Below are positions 49,701 to 60,072 of a DNA stretch of 64,000 nt, one piece after another. Within the stretch, counting starts at the first letter, position 1; each line of letters opens with the position of its first letter. Origin of the DNA: Fomes fomentarius. Lineage: Eukaryota; Basidiomycota; Agaricomycetes; Polyporales; Polyporaceae. The notes under the pieces are model-generated. The model was given only the letters and a program-made list of their open reading frames with translations, was not told the DNA's origin and did no database searches. The stretch spans positions 868,001-932,000 of the forward strand of contig JABYQN010000003.1 in the NCBI GenBank assembly GCA_022606135.1, given 5' to 3'. The position numbers and the translations under genes are program-made.

Positions 49701-50699
49701 GAGGCGGCTGCGGCGGACGACGCTCGCTGGGCGCGACGTGGAGCGTACCGCGTCTACACGGACGGCTCGGATGTGGACGGTGGTGTTGGAGCCTCGGCGA
49801 TCCTCTATGGCCCCGGCCGCCAACGGCCTAGGAAACTTCATCTGCACCTCGGACCGTCGAGTCGACATACGGTATATGAGGCGGAGATTGTCGCTACAAT
49901 TTTAGGCCTTCAACTCCTCCGCTCCGTCCCTCAGGCCGTACGCAAGGCATCCATAGCTCTCGACAACATGGCGGCAATCCAGGCCTCAACTCTTCTGTCG
50001 ACGGCGCCGGGACGCTACCTTACTGACATTTTCCACAGATACGTCGGGCTGGTGAAGAAGCAGCACCCGGGGGTGAGACTCACACTGAGATGGGTGCCAG
50101 GACACTCGGACGTGGCCGGCAACGAGGCAGCGGATGAAGCGGCTAAGGAGGCCGCAGGCGGGCTCACCTCGCCGCTTGCTAGGCTCCCGAAGGAGCTGCG
50201 TCGCCCGCTCCCCCTCAGTGTCTCCAGGGCACGCCAGAACTTCGCCCAGGAGCTCAACCGCCGTGCGTCGGACCGATGGCGGACGTCCAGACGTGGACTC
50301 AGGATGGTGGAAATCGACAAGGGGCTACCTTCCCGGAAATACGCTGAGCATATCGCCCGTTTGACTCGCCGGCACGCTAACGTACTTCTTCAGCTTCGTA
50401 CAGGTCATGTACCGCTACAGACGTACTTTGAACGTATCGGAAAGGCCCTCACGACCACCTGCCCAACATGCCGGGAAGCGCCAGAGACTGTGCGGCACTA
50501 CCTCCTCGACTGCCCGACGTACGTGCTGCACCGGGCAGTCCACTTCAGGCCACTCGGGTACTCTGGACGGAAGCTCTCGGTCCTGCTGAACTCCGACGAC
50601 GCTCTGCGCCCGCTCTTCGCTTACATCAACGCCACGGGCAGGTTCCGACAGGTTTTTGGCTCCTTACCTGATCTCCCCGCAGATGAGGAGGAGGATTAG
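46776..50699 (+). CDS. LINE ORF2: endonuclease, reverse transcriptase and RNase H
   Basis: A 1307-residue polyprotein for target-primed reverse transcription. APE-type endonuclease (about residues 1-240): RIWQQNLNKSN, ALQEQY, VWLGDFNRHHPSWD, RPDNVFC and CTDHFPVH. Reverse transcriptase (about 450-780): FKAPGPDAIPNEVY, SWRPIALLNCMSKILSR, VVFLDIKSAFPAASPERL, GIDQGCPLSVILYAFYN and the catalytic box GSMDDVALVV. RNase H (about 990-1130): YRVYTDGSDVDGGVGASAIL, VYEAEIVATILGLQLL, ALDNMAAIQ and LRWVPGHSDVAGNEAADEAA, with D-E-D-D in place. C-terminal Cys-His motif: CPTCREAPETVRHYLLDC. The RT box has Ser where Tyr or Phe is usual (SMDD for F/Y-x-DD); both Asp are kept. The ATG overlaps the ORF1 stop as ATGA. 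Confidence 0.95.
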   Translation: MNEASTTLRIWQQNLNKSNVAQQDLLSKVLPTNYDIIALQEQYVDFKNLTRSTSHWRVLYPTLRDPDTAGRARSAMLISKKLSTNAWSPVTIPHPDVTAVTIKTEHASIHVFNLYVDGGHDMVLHAAARATRRLCMDEGVHEFVWLGDFNRHHPSWDDHSNAHLFTRQNLERSELLMRYLAEFGMNMALPQGVATLEATRTKNRTRPDNVFCTEGVMEHLRRCAALPADRPACTDHFPVHTIFGIPMAAAPLRPRRDFRRVDWSEFDRSLAARLEARAFPGKITSVSRFDSALDALMSDLQETIAEHVPMAKDTPYTKRWWSKDLTKMRRQKEKLGRRSHRSRADKQHPVHAEYRRYRNRYTDAIRAAKNDFWKAWIDSVDSRTVWDANRFLKRGSTDGGNARIPPINITGVDGQNRVLTSNDEKGREFYDTFFLPPSTEPIPCGPYPMPRFTFRPITDDQVRGAIRALRTFKAPGPDAIPNEVYRHCADTLSPILGTLFRATFELHYYPDRWKMSDTIVLQKPGKSDYTVAKSWRPIALLNCMSKILSRCVADILVYEAEKRSLLANLQFGGRTGRTTTDSIHLVTKTVKDAWRKQHVASVVFLDIKSAFPAASPERLCHNLRMRGVPVEYVDWLRVKLEHRRTQLKFDDYVSEAFEILSGIDQGCPLSVILYAFYNSDLIDSAMLKNGETAVGSMDDVALVVTGKTFAICHEKIRQFMERVGGALDWSRAHNSRFSLDKFGLLNCRSRMQDLGPTLHLTDGTTITPSDHHRFLGLLVDHQLRFKQHVALAYSKGSKWVAQLRRLATARNGLTLAVVRRLYLAVVVPSMLYAADTFLTPVRTLRGQKRQHGSVGHVRRLAMVQRQALLAMTGALRSTATDVMQAHANLLPFDLLVDKICHRAAVRLCALPDTHPLAAHVRRAGGRFVRSHRSSLHELMDAYRKFLDYKHTERIQPARLHPQWRPRHRVHVIHDREAAAADDARWARRGAYRVYTDGSDVDGGVGASAILYGPGRQRPRKLHLHLGPSSRHTVYEAEIVATILGLQLLRSVPQAVRKASIALDNMAAIQASTLLSTAPGRYLTDIFHRYVGLVKKQHPGVRLTLRWVPGHSDVAGNEAADEAAKEAAGGLTSPLARLPKELRRPLPLSVSRARQNFAQELNRRASDRWRTSRRGLRMVEIDKGLPSRKYAEHIARLTRRHANVLLQLRTGHVPLQTYFERIGKALTTTCPTCREAPETVRHYLLDCPTYVLHRAVHFRPLGYSGRKLSVLLNSDDALRPLFAYINATGRFRQVFGSLPDLPADEEED

Positions 50700-51428
50700 A
50701 TCTACATTCACCCGTCCGCTCCCCAGGCATGACTTGGCTGACCCTCTCCCCCTCTAGGCATGCATGACACGACGAGCGGACGCTCCCGATGGCGGCACAA
50801 CGTCCAATGCCAGCCCCCTCCTCCCCCGATGCTCCATGCCGGGTGGCCATCCGATGCGGCGCGCCACGCGCTCGCCGAAGCCGCGCCAGTGCACGCTTGC
50901 GCCATGCGCCCAAGACCTCCCGCCTCAAGCGGCTGCCAATGCTAAGCCGGCCGCGCTTTCCCCTTCCCCCACACACATACCCCTTGGCAGCGGTCGCATG
51001 GCTTGCACGGCCCACTTGGGGGGTAGGACGGCCCGCGCGAAGGCGGCGGGGTGCCCACGCGTAGCCCGTCGCTGCGGTGTCCCGACTTGAACCCGTGAGT
51101 TTAAAAGGTCCCCGTCCTGTCAGCGACCCCACCACATCCACGTCTACCATCGACGACTGCCCCTCACACCGAGCGCGCATATGCACGGCGTACTAGATTC
51201 GGTTTTTTCATTTACTGTACATACTGTCTCTCTCTGTCTCTGTCTCTCGGTCTCGCTCTCCTACCATACCGTACCTTACTTTTTACCAAGCTAATGGCTC
51301 CCGCACACGCCGCGGTCTCCCTCTCCACTCCCCTACCTACGTTTCGAGAACCCCCCCTCTACGCCTAGTGCACGCAGTTTGTCGATATGTGGTGTCATTG
51401 CCTACCATAGGGCCCGGCCCTCCAGGGC

Positions 51429-51458
51429 AATAAACAAGGATTCCAAAAAAAAAAAAAA
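51429..51458 (+). terminator. LINE 3' end: AATAAA and poly-A tract
   Basis: AATAAA at 51429-51434 is followed ten bases later by 14 A (51445-51458), the last of which begins the right target-site duplication. This is the expected 3' end of an element copied from a polyadenylated RNA. Confidence 0.85.
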
Positions 51459-51467
51459 TGCCATGTC
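51458..51467 (+). repeat. Right target-site duplication of the LINE
   Basis: atgccatgtc, identical to 44922-44931, directly after the poly-A tract. Together they define the insertion ends. Confidence 0.9.
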
Positions 51468-51582
51468 CAATTTGCACTTCGATCCATCCACTGTGGCACT
51501 CTGTCTGGTCCCGTTTTCGTCCTCATAAAACAGGATCATCATCTGCAACACTAAAACTGCTCTCTAGACTGCTCGGTGATAT

Positions 51583-53112
51583 CTACGTCAATCTCACAAA
51601 GTCGATATCGACGTCATAAGGAAGACTAAGTGCGAAGGGCGAAAAGGCATTCTTGATCTTGTCCCTATGGATGGACTCCTCCGGAATCGACCACTTGTAC
51701 TCCCTCAGCAACATGCTAATCAGTACTCTCTGCTCGTATAACGAGAAGCTACGCGCAGGACATTGACGTGGTCCGATCCCGAACGTGATCCAATTGTTCT
51801 CGTCGAATCTGCTTGGTTCCAAGAACCGGTCTGGGTCAAAGTTCTCTGGGTGCGACCACAGAGCATCGTTGTGGAGGATGGCGCACATGTTGAGGATGAT
51901 GGGGGTTTGGGGAGGGATCACGTAGTCGCCGACTTGCAGTGGTATGTCGGCAAGACGAGGGATGGTGACGTTGGACGGGTTGTTGTATCTCATTGACTCC
52001 CGGATGATCGCGTTCAGGTATGGTGTTCGTGAGTAATGCTCGATCCGTGGCTCCTCTTTGCCTATGACACTAAGCACCTCCTGCCGTGCCTTAGCCTGGA
52101 CTTGCGGATATTCACCCAAGATGTACACAAGTGTCGAGAGCGCTCCCGCCGTAGTGTCCTGCCGTTCGCGTCAGCAATGCGCCTCGTGAGGATTCTGAAG
52201 TCTCTTACATGGCCACCCATGAAGGTCACGATCACATTGTCCCTGAACTCCGTCTCCGTCATGTCTGGGTCCTCGAACATGTATGTGATCATGTCATTCC
52301 CAGGGTTCTCCCTCTTCTTCGCCAGCAGAAGACGGAACTCCTCAACCAACGCATCCACCATCGCTCGAACCTTGTCGCGCGGCCACCAACGCTCGAGGGA
52401 AGGCAGGAATATGTATGGGGGGTCTGAGATGGCCGCCATGACGTCGTGGTACATCTTGACGAACGGACCGTTCGGCTTGTCAAGTGCCTCGAAGTCGTAG
52501 CCGATGACCGTCGTCCCGACGGCGTCGAGGGTAAACCGGTGCGTGTAGTCGTTCCATCGAATCCGTCCACCTTTACCCATCATGTCAAAGGTCTTCCTCG
52601 CCAGGTTCGCGAACTGCTCGATGGGAGTCGTTCGGTTCAAGGCTTCACGAACGATCTTTGCGTGCCGCTTCCACATCTCACCCTCCGCCGTGAAGATGTT
52701 CTGACGACCGGTCATCCTCCAGAGAAGCATCTCCGCTGGTGGCTCCTGCTTCCGAACGGCGCGACTCTCCATGAACTGCTTCCCTGCCTGTACTCCCCAA
52801 AACAGGTCACACAAACTCACCCCTCACCCGAAGGGACCCGCCACACACCTTCGCGTCTATGACATGGATCATCCACTCCCCCAGACAGAAAACGAGCACG
52901 ACATTGCTCCTAGCCTTCCGTGCGAAGGGTAGAAGCACCCGTTTGACCCTTTGCTCCTCGACCTCTCCGGACAAGTAGCTGTGCAGCAACGGCAAGATGG
53001 GAACCTTTGGTATATGGCGCAGTTCCGGAGGTACACGGACCCATCGGTATATTGCAGTGGCAAAGATGGCGAAGACAGCCAGCAAGATTTCGCGAGCAGA
53101 GGTGAGAGCCAT
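51583..53112 (-). CDS. Cytochrome P450 monooxygenase (first of a pair)
   Basis: A microsomal haem monooxygenase. The start MALTSAREILLAVFAIFATA gives one N-terminal membrane anchor, followed by VRVPPELRHIPKVPILPLL, a proline hinge. The I-helix lies at VIVTFMGGH and continues into the next exon. The ExxR motif is in NAIIRESMRYNNPSN, the PERF-like motif is FDPDRFLEPSRF, and the haem loop is FGIGPRQCPARSFSLYEQ with the Cys ligand; the usual Gly after CxG is Ala. It ends DVDIDFVRLT with TAG at 51585-51583. Short introns. It is a close paralog of the P450 at 54216. Substrate unknown; I do not assign a CYP family. Confidence 0.92.
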
Positions 53113-54215
53113 GGTCCTCTCCGTATCTCTGTGAGGAGCCAGCGAGAAACGTCGCTTGAGCGTCCCTGTCGTATCGTAAGCTATTTCAAGTATGCCAATG
53201 GTAACGATGAGTCTCAATGCGCTGCCCTGAGTGCGGTGGCACATCGTGAGATTCCTATTGCCGATGGTCCGGTGGATGGCTTTGGGTTATCCGCATGACG
53301 GCCGGTAACAGACACGTTCACACATAGCTCCGCGAACTCTGTTGTGCGCGCAAGTGAGATCAGGTCTCGCGGACGTTTTATAGCAGCGGGGTTTACGGAA
53401 CAAATGCAGTCGGCGCTATAAACCGTATCGTCCTCTAGCATATCATGCAGTCTTGTGTTGCATGTACCGGTGCGCGCGGAATGTGATAAGTCATAGCGGC
53501 TTGTGGCCTCGTGCAATCTTCGCGGTGCTGGCTTCTAGCTCTTACGTCCATGCGCGCCCTGGTGTACGTCTGATTCTGATGCACGCGTTCACGTTCGTGG
53601 CATGGAAGCGGCCGTAGGTGATGATGGGGTCATTTTTTCTTGTCCTCATGCTTGTCAATTAAGTATGCTATCCTGTGTCACTTCTTGAGACGGTAGGCAA
53701 GTAGTTATAAGCGCCGTGGTGTAATCGCAAGAACGCTGTCCAAGGCACGAGCTACGTATCTTCATACATTCAAACCTCACTTGTGACTGACTTCCTTTTC
53801 AACTCCAGTGAAAGAAGCGCATCGTACCCGCGATTGTCTCTAGATGACTGTGAGTGTCATGCAATGTCCGATACTCATCTATATAATACATAGCGCGACC
53901 CTGAAGTACAGCCACAAGGTGACGAGGCAATCATTCCCCACGAAAGTCATACGACGGGTCTACGTTCTCATATCTCCGTCACCAGATGCTGTCAGTGTCT
54001 TTTTGCCCAAACAAATGTAGTATGTTTATCCCGCTTGGCAGAGACAAAAGGCTAAAGGCTATGCCCGGGACCGCAGTTGACAGAAGAGGAAATGAAATGC
54101 ATGGATTGCAACAGCAAACGACAACCTTCGATGCGCTACAGTTACAACAGACGACATAATAGTATACAGGTACGTGAGAGGAGCGTCAAGAGGCGTGTAG
54201 TCATTCGAGGGGACA
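53113..54215. other. Spacer between the two P450 genes
   Basis: 1.1 kb. It should contain the promoter of the first P450 and the 3' UTR of the second. No extra gene, tRNA or repeat can be supported. Confidence 0.45.
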
Positions 54216-55799
54216 TTAGAGGGGCGTGAAGGTGGTGTTGGCACTGCTGATCCGGACGAAGTCGATGTCGACCTTGTCCGGGCTGCTCAGCGCGAACGCC
54301 GAGAAGCCATTTCTGAGGTAGTCACGGTGGATCGAGTCCTCGGGGAGCGACCACCGGTACTCCTTCACGAGCATACTGAGCAGGACGCGCTGCTCGTACA
54401 GTGAGAAGTTGCGCGCCGGGCACCTGCGTGGGCCTAGCCCGAAGGAGACCCAGTTGCCCGGATCGTACTTCGTCTCGTCCATCCAGCGCTCCGGGTTGAA
54501 GACCTCAGGCGCGTGCCAGGCCGATTCGTTATGATGCGCGGCGCCCATGTGCAGGGCGATGGGCGTGCCGGCGGGGACCGTGAAGCCCCCGATCTGCAGG
54601 GGACGTCGGCGATGCGGGGCACGGTGACGTTCGTGGGGGTGTTGTAGCGCATGGACTCGCGGATGACCGCGTTGAGGTATGGGGTCCGGAAGAAATGCTC
54701 GATGCGAGGCTCGTCGTCGCCCAACACGGCGAGAACCTCGTCGCGCAACCTCTTCTGGATCTCTGGGTACCGCGCCAGGAAGTAGACGGTGGAGGAGAGC
54801 GCACCGGCTGTTGTGTCCTGAAGAACATACGCGTTACTGACAATATGCGTTAATTAGGAATGAATAGGCCTACGTGTCCGCCGATGAAGAGGACAATCGA
54901 GTTGTCACGAAACTCGACGTCGGTCATCGCTGGATCCTGGAACATGTACGTAACGACGTCGTTTCCAGGGTTGTGCTTCTTCTTATGGAGGAGAGCACAG
55001 AAGTCCTCGACGAAGCTGTCTATCATCTTCCGGACACCGTGCCGAGGGAGCCAACGCTCAAGCTTGGGCAGGACGACGTACGGCGGACTTGCGATGGCGG
55101 CCATGACATCGTGGTACCTCTGGCAGAACGAATTATGCGGATTGACTAGCGCCTCGAAGTCGTATCCGATTACCGTCGTGCCGACCACGTCGAGAGTGTA
55201 CCGGTTCATGAAGTCGCTCCAACGGACCCTGCCGCCGTCGCCGATGAGGGAGAAGGTCGTCCGTGCGAGGTTCGTGAAGACGTCGATTGGCGTAGTCTGG
55301 CGAAGGGCCTCGTGCATCATCTTCGACTGCCGCTTCCACATCTCGCCATCAGACATGAACACGTTGTTGCGGCCGATGAGCCTCCAGAGAAGCATGTCGT
55401 CAGGCTGGGGCTGCTTCCTGGCGGCGGGGTTCTCGAGCAGTTGCTTTCCGAGCTGGCGGAGCCGGACGGTGTCCTCAATGTTTAACGACAGGCGGCGGTG
55501 AGCGGTGAGTGTGCGGAATGTCGTACCTTGGCATCGAGGACTTGTACCATCCAGTCTCCGAGACAGAATACGAGGACGACGTCCGTCTGCATGCTCTTTG
55601 CGTACGGGAGGACCAGGCGTTTCACGCGCTGCTCTTCGACTTCGCCTGAGAGGTAGCTCCACAGGAGAGGCCATATTGGCACCGTTGGGATGTGCCGAAG
55701 GTGAGCGGGGACACTCAAGAGGCGATATGTGCCGAAGCACAACACAGCGAGTGCCAAGAGCGCAATGTCGAGGGCGGAGACTGGGAGGTGGAAAGCCAT
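54216..55799 (-). CDS. Cytochrome P450 monooxygenase (second of a pair), one apparent frameshift
   Basis: Paralog of the gene at 51583 with the same layout. Start MAFHLPVSALDIALLALAVL (membrane anchor), then LRHIPTVPIWPLLWSYLSGE, VLFIGGHV (I-helix), NAVIRESMRYNTPTN (ExxR), FNPERWMDETKY and the haem loop FGLGPRRCPARNFSLYEQ, again with Ala after CxG's position. It ends NTTFTPL at a TAA read 54218-54216. Between VPRIADVP and the following LQIGGF the reading frame breaks at the four-base run 54599-54602; one extra base restores the alignment with its neighbour (LADIPLQVGDY). The rest is intact, so either an assembly slip or a very recent inactivation. Same strand as its paralog; a tandem duplication is likely. 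Confidence 0.9.
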
Positions 55800-57538
55800 G
55801 GGGAGTATTGCGACAGGAAGGGGGTGGTACACGGGACGGGAGCGGACGATTTAAGGTACGAGGAAGTGGCTCTGTGGTGCCTTCTCGTTCATTATCACTC
55901 AGGAGTTTGGCGTACGGTAGCCTGGGCGAGCGAGACATGAGGCAGTTAGCGGCATCATGCGGCTGAGCGAACACTCGCGGCTAGATCGCCCGGATGTCCA
56001 ATACGGTCGACGTCGAGGACGGCAAGGCAATGCGAATACGCAGGTACATATGCTCGGATCAACAGAGGCTCCAGACCTCCACCCGTTTTTCGTTGGAACC
56101 CCTTGGCCACGTAAGGTATTAAATTGCGCTGCGCATATGGTCTAGCGCAGAGGTACGGTGCAAGTGGCTGTCCCGACGGACGAGACCTCAGTGCCCTAAA
56201 CTGCGATGGACAGACTACGTTGCCGATTAGTGTCGATAATCCAGCCTCGTGGCGATGTAAGTGCTTGTGCTCGTGCTCGACGGACATCAGATCTGTTCCC
56301 GACTTCGGTTGACCTCGCCGGTCATGATACCTGATTCAGATGCATGCCTGCTAACTCTTCGCTTGGGTCACGGTTGCGTTCGTTGGACGGTTCATCATAT
56401 GATTCGGTAGTCTACTGTGCTGCATATGTATGTATGGTATGAGCGCAGTTACATGAACTGCGGATTCCCGACTCGGAAACAATCATGCCTACCATGTACT
56501 CCTATCCAAAGCCCAAGCGTTCGCGTTCGTTCGTCCCGGGAGGTGAATGGTGAACGTTGGAATAGTGCCTTGCCCTTAAAAATCATGTTGTGCCATGTAC
56601 CAGTAACCAAAGATGGTATATTCCACAGGTCCCATAACCCGTTAGTGCCGGCGTGCAGAGTGCCACTTGGTCCCCTGAGTGGTCCGAGTCTCCGCTTTCA
56701 ATTAAACTTTAATGCGGAGTCTCTACCATGCATGAAAAGATCCGGCTACACCGTGACATAGTATCATATACTTATGCATGGCTGAGCACTGAGGATATGT
56801 TGTGGTGAGGGCTCCTCTAGGCTCCGTAGGAAGTCATACTGTCAAACAGAGACACGAGTGAAGTCATCGCGCTGAGGTTGCAACTTGTCGGAGCCATTGG
56901 CCTTAAGGTGTACAATATGACGTCATAGATCGATGGCGGCTTTCCCACGTTCATGCAGACGCGCCCTCCTCGAGCTCCAAGTTGTGGCATTTCCACGGAC
57001 TGACTGCTAGTGGTAGTCCTTGGCTGGTATCATGAAGATCGACGCCGTGCAGTCTACGAACGCTGCAGACTGAGTTCGACTTAGTGAGAGGCTCACCTCC
57101 GCTGGCGCTCGGTCTTTTGATTACATCCAGCCCAGCCTACATCTGCCTCGAGGCCGCTACTAACGGGCGCCGTAATCAGAATACTGTCTCCAATGCGGCC
57201 ACCCATGACTCGGAGTCTCGGACAGACTCCCGAGATGTATATAGATGTCATCCAGCTGCGCACAGACGCTCTTCGAATTCGAAAGTTAGGCTGTTGACGA
57301 AGTGTATATGACGCTACGACGCCGGCGCCGATGAGCTTGGGTTTCTAGCTTCCTCCTTCCCAGGACTCTCTTACAGCTGATAATTATAGCCCAGTCAGCA
57401 GGTACCCATCCAGAAACCCTCCGACGCCCACAGAACTCAAGAAGCACCCGTTGGGCGCGATGTTCCACACTCCCCCCTTTATAAGCTGCTTTCACGGTTC
57501 AGAGCTACAGCGCACGACTACCACCATCTTTCCTCGCG
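55800..57538. other. Divergent intergenic region, P450 to aldo-keto reductase
   Basis: 1.7 kb between divergent starts. Short open frames on both strands have no motif. The last 60 bases before 57539 contain a TATA-like tttataa (57477-57483) about 60 bases upstream of the start codon, which may belong to the aldo-keto reductase promoter. Confidence 0.4.
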
Positions 57539-59542
57539 ATGTCTCGTCCAGTCGCTCCCGATCCCGGTCACGAGCTCGGCCGCTACAGGGTAAATACTAC
57601 TCAACATCAACCGCAAAGTCATAGCCATGTTGTTCTGATATGTCGTATAGCTCTTGTCGCCTTCTGCAGGCGGTATGTTCCTGGAAATTACCGTGTCAGT
57701 TCGCGTGGTCTCATCACTTTCCGTCCTTAGTCCGCGTGTCGCCCATTTGCTTGGGTACGATGTCCCTCGGCCAGGCCTGGGAGCAAGTAATGGCGGGTGG
57801 TATGTCCACACTGTAAATGATCTAAACTCATGATCCGCACTTACATTCTTCTAGGGACTAATCAGGAAGAGTCGTTCAAGGTACTTGCATTCTGCCACAA
57901 ATGTCTCTTGCTACGGTCCCGCTCAACTAACTTGTTCTCGTGTCAGTTCCTCGACGCGTACTGGGAGAAGGGCGGAAACTTCATCGATACCGCTAACAAT
58001 TATCAAGAGGGCCAGGTGGGAACATGACAAATCCGGTGTGTATCCGTGGGATTGACCGCGCGGTGATATCACAGAGCGAGAAGTTCGTTGGCGCCTGGAT
58101 GAAGGAGCGAAACAACCGGGACCAGATTGTACTCGCGACAAAGTATACTATTGGCTTTAGGAACAATGATCCGGATGTTAAGGTCAAGGTGGGTGCTCGC
58201 TCATAAGCAAGCGAACGGTTAGTTCGCAGATGTGGCAGGTTTGTAATGACTCCGCCGGTCCTTCTAGGTGAACTACCAGGGTAACCATAGAAAGAGTCTC
58301 TTCCTTTCGGTAATATTACTTGGACGCGCTCCATAATGGGGAGTATTGACTTATCGTGTGCGACGCTCCTCAGGTGAATGACAGCTTGAAGAAGCTACAG
58401 ACGGATTACATTGATCTGCTCTACCTCCACATGTGCGGGATCGGAGTCAACGCCTCACAAATGAACGAAAACTGATCCAGTCATTGCACAGGTGGGACTA
58501 CTCCACCTCTGTCCCGGAGGTTATGCAGGCCCTCGACGCTCTCGTCAAGCAGAACAAAGTCCTGTATCTCGGCATCTCCGACACCCCCGGTCAGCCGTCT
58601 CACTGCGGTCAATAGCTCTCCACACTAACCTGAGCTATCTTCTTCTCCTCTCGCTAATCTTTGGTACTACGCACTCGCCTGTCATCCCTGCAACGTCGCA
58701 CCGCAGCATGGCTCGTCGTCAAGGCCAACGAATATGCTCGTGCGCATGGACTGGCGCAGTTCGTCGTCTGTGAGTTGCGTCCATGCTGATCACCTGTACC
58801 ATCCCGGCCGACCTCCTGTACAGACCAAGGCCACTGGAGTCTTACGGACCGTGACTTCGAGCGGGAAGTGTTGCCCATGACCCGTTACGAGGGCATGTCC
58901 GTTGCCCCATGGGGTGTTCTCGGGCAGGTGGGTCCCCCTACCCCGCTTGCGTCCCGCCGTCCGGCTAGCGGCGGTTGCGACGATTAGGCGCTAACCTCGC
59001 GGCTTCCTTCCCCATTCATGTAGGGCAAGTACAAGACGGAGGCGGAGATCAAGGCGCGCACTTCCTTCCGCTACGGCACCCCACAGACAGAAAAAGAGAA
59101 GAAGGCGAGCGCCGCGCTCCAGAAGGTCGCTGCTGAGATCGGCGGCGATGTCAGCTTGGGCGCGATCGCCGTCGCGTGGGCGCTGAACAAGGCGCCGTAC
59201 GTGTTCCCCATCATTGGCGGACGCAGCGTGGACCAGCTGGAGGAGGTCTTCAAGGTGCGTTCCGGGTCTGGCACAGCGGACTGTGGTTTGCTTGAGCGCG
59301 TCTCTTGACTTCTCTTCTGTGTCTGTGTATGTACATAGGCGCTGGAGATCGTCCTGACCCCGGAGCAGATCAAGTCGCTGGAGGAGTCCGCGCCGTTCGT
59401 GCTTGGGTTCCCGTACAACATGTTCGGCTCGGATCCGTCGTTCGGCGACGCGCAGCCTAGTTGGTTCGTCGCCTCGGCGGCCACCGTCAAGTGGGTCAAG
59501 TCGTCGACTCCTATCAAGCCCGGCCCAGTGCAGCGACTCTGA
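57539..59542 (+). CDS. Aldo-keto reductase, aryl-alcohol-dehydrogenase/norsolorinic-acid-reductase type
   Basis: An NADPH-dependent (beta/alpha)8 barrel reducing aldehydes or ketones; cytosolic. Start MSRPVAPDPGHELGRYR; the next exon most likely begins after cgtgtcag at about 57693 and leads in frame to RVSPICLGTMSLGQAWEQ. Tetrad residues: Asp and Tyr in NFIDTANNYQEGQ, Lys in IVLATKYTIGF, His in DYIDLLYLHMWDY. Later motifs: VLYLGISDTPAWLVVKANEY, FVVYQGHWSLTDRDFEREVL, MSVAPWGVLGQGKYKTEAEI and APYVFPIIGGRSVDQLEEVF (cofactor end). The protein ends TPIKPGPVQRL. About ten short introns; the joints I checked are in frame. In wood-decay fungi this family often reduces aryl aldehydes; that role is inferred. 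Confidence 0.92.
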
Positions 59543-60072
59543 GGCAGGAGACCGATTGTGTTAGGCGAAGAATCAGAGGTGTATATGTACGTTGTATGGT
59601 GGCTGCTGCTGGATCTAGACAATCGACTGCGTGCTTGACAACTGACCTTGCATATTGCATGCACCCGGCACGCGAGCACGTTGGGATGGGTACTCGGTTT
59701 TGCTCCTGAAACATGCCATGATAGCATCCAGACTAGGCACCCAGCCACACCAAATCCACGATGGCATGAGTTCGTAGACCCAATTGACAAGGGCAGGGGG
59801 TATCGTAAATCGTACATCGATCCGTACATCTTCATGTTCTACTACACAACACGTCAATGGAGCTCTTAAAGGCTCACATAAGGCAAAAAAAACATCCAAG
59901 TACAGATTGCCAGCCGTATTTGAAGAACGCCGGCAAAAAAGGAAGGGAAGAGGCGGTGTGGATGAGGGTGTAAACCATGCAGCGCATGATTCGCAACCAA
60001 TGAAGGATGAACTTAATCAAGCAGGGGGGCAAGGCGAAGAACTTCAAGCTTTCAGAGCTCGGCGCTCACATT
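59543..60072. other. Convergent 3' region
   Basis: 530 bases holding the 3' UTRs of the aldo-keto reductase and the membrane protein that converge here. Nothing else is seen. Confidence 0.45.

Larger units (their letters stand above)
44932..51457 (+). mobile_element. Full-length non-LTR retrotransposon (LINE), Tad1-like
   Basis: The element is about 6.5 kb. It has a 163-base 5' UTR, an ORF1 with zinc knuckles, an ORF2 with endonuclease, reverse transcriptase and RNase H, a 3' UTR of about 745 bases, and a 14-A tail, all inside a perfect 10-bp target-site duplication. No long terminal repeats are present. The domain order (APE-RT-RNase H with CCHC knuckles in ORF1) and the RT motifs FLDIKSAFP and GCPLSVILYAFYN fit the fungal Tad1 group; the clade is inferred from memory, not from a tree. 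The intact ends and nearly complete ORFs suggest a young insertion. It lies head-to-head with the WD40 gene and less than 130 bases from the 3' end of the first P450. Confidence 0.93.

Noticed and set aside
53716..53790. A tRNA-like start (gcgccgtggtgtaatcgc)
   Set aside because: No T arm with a B box and no pairing acceptor stem follow it.
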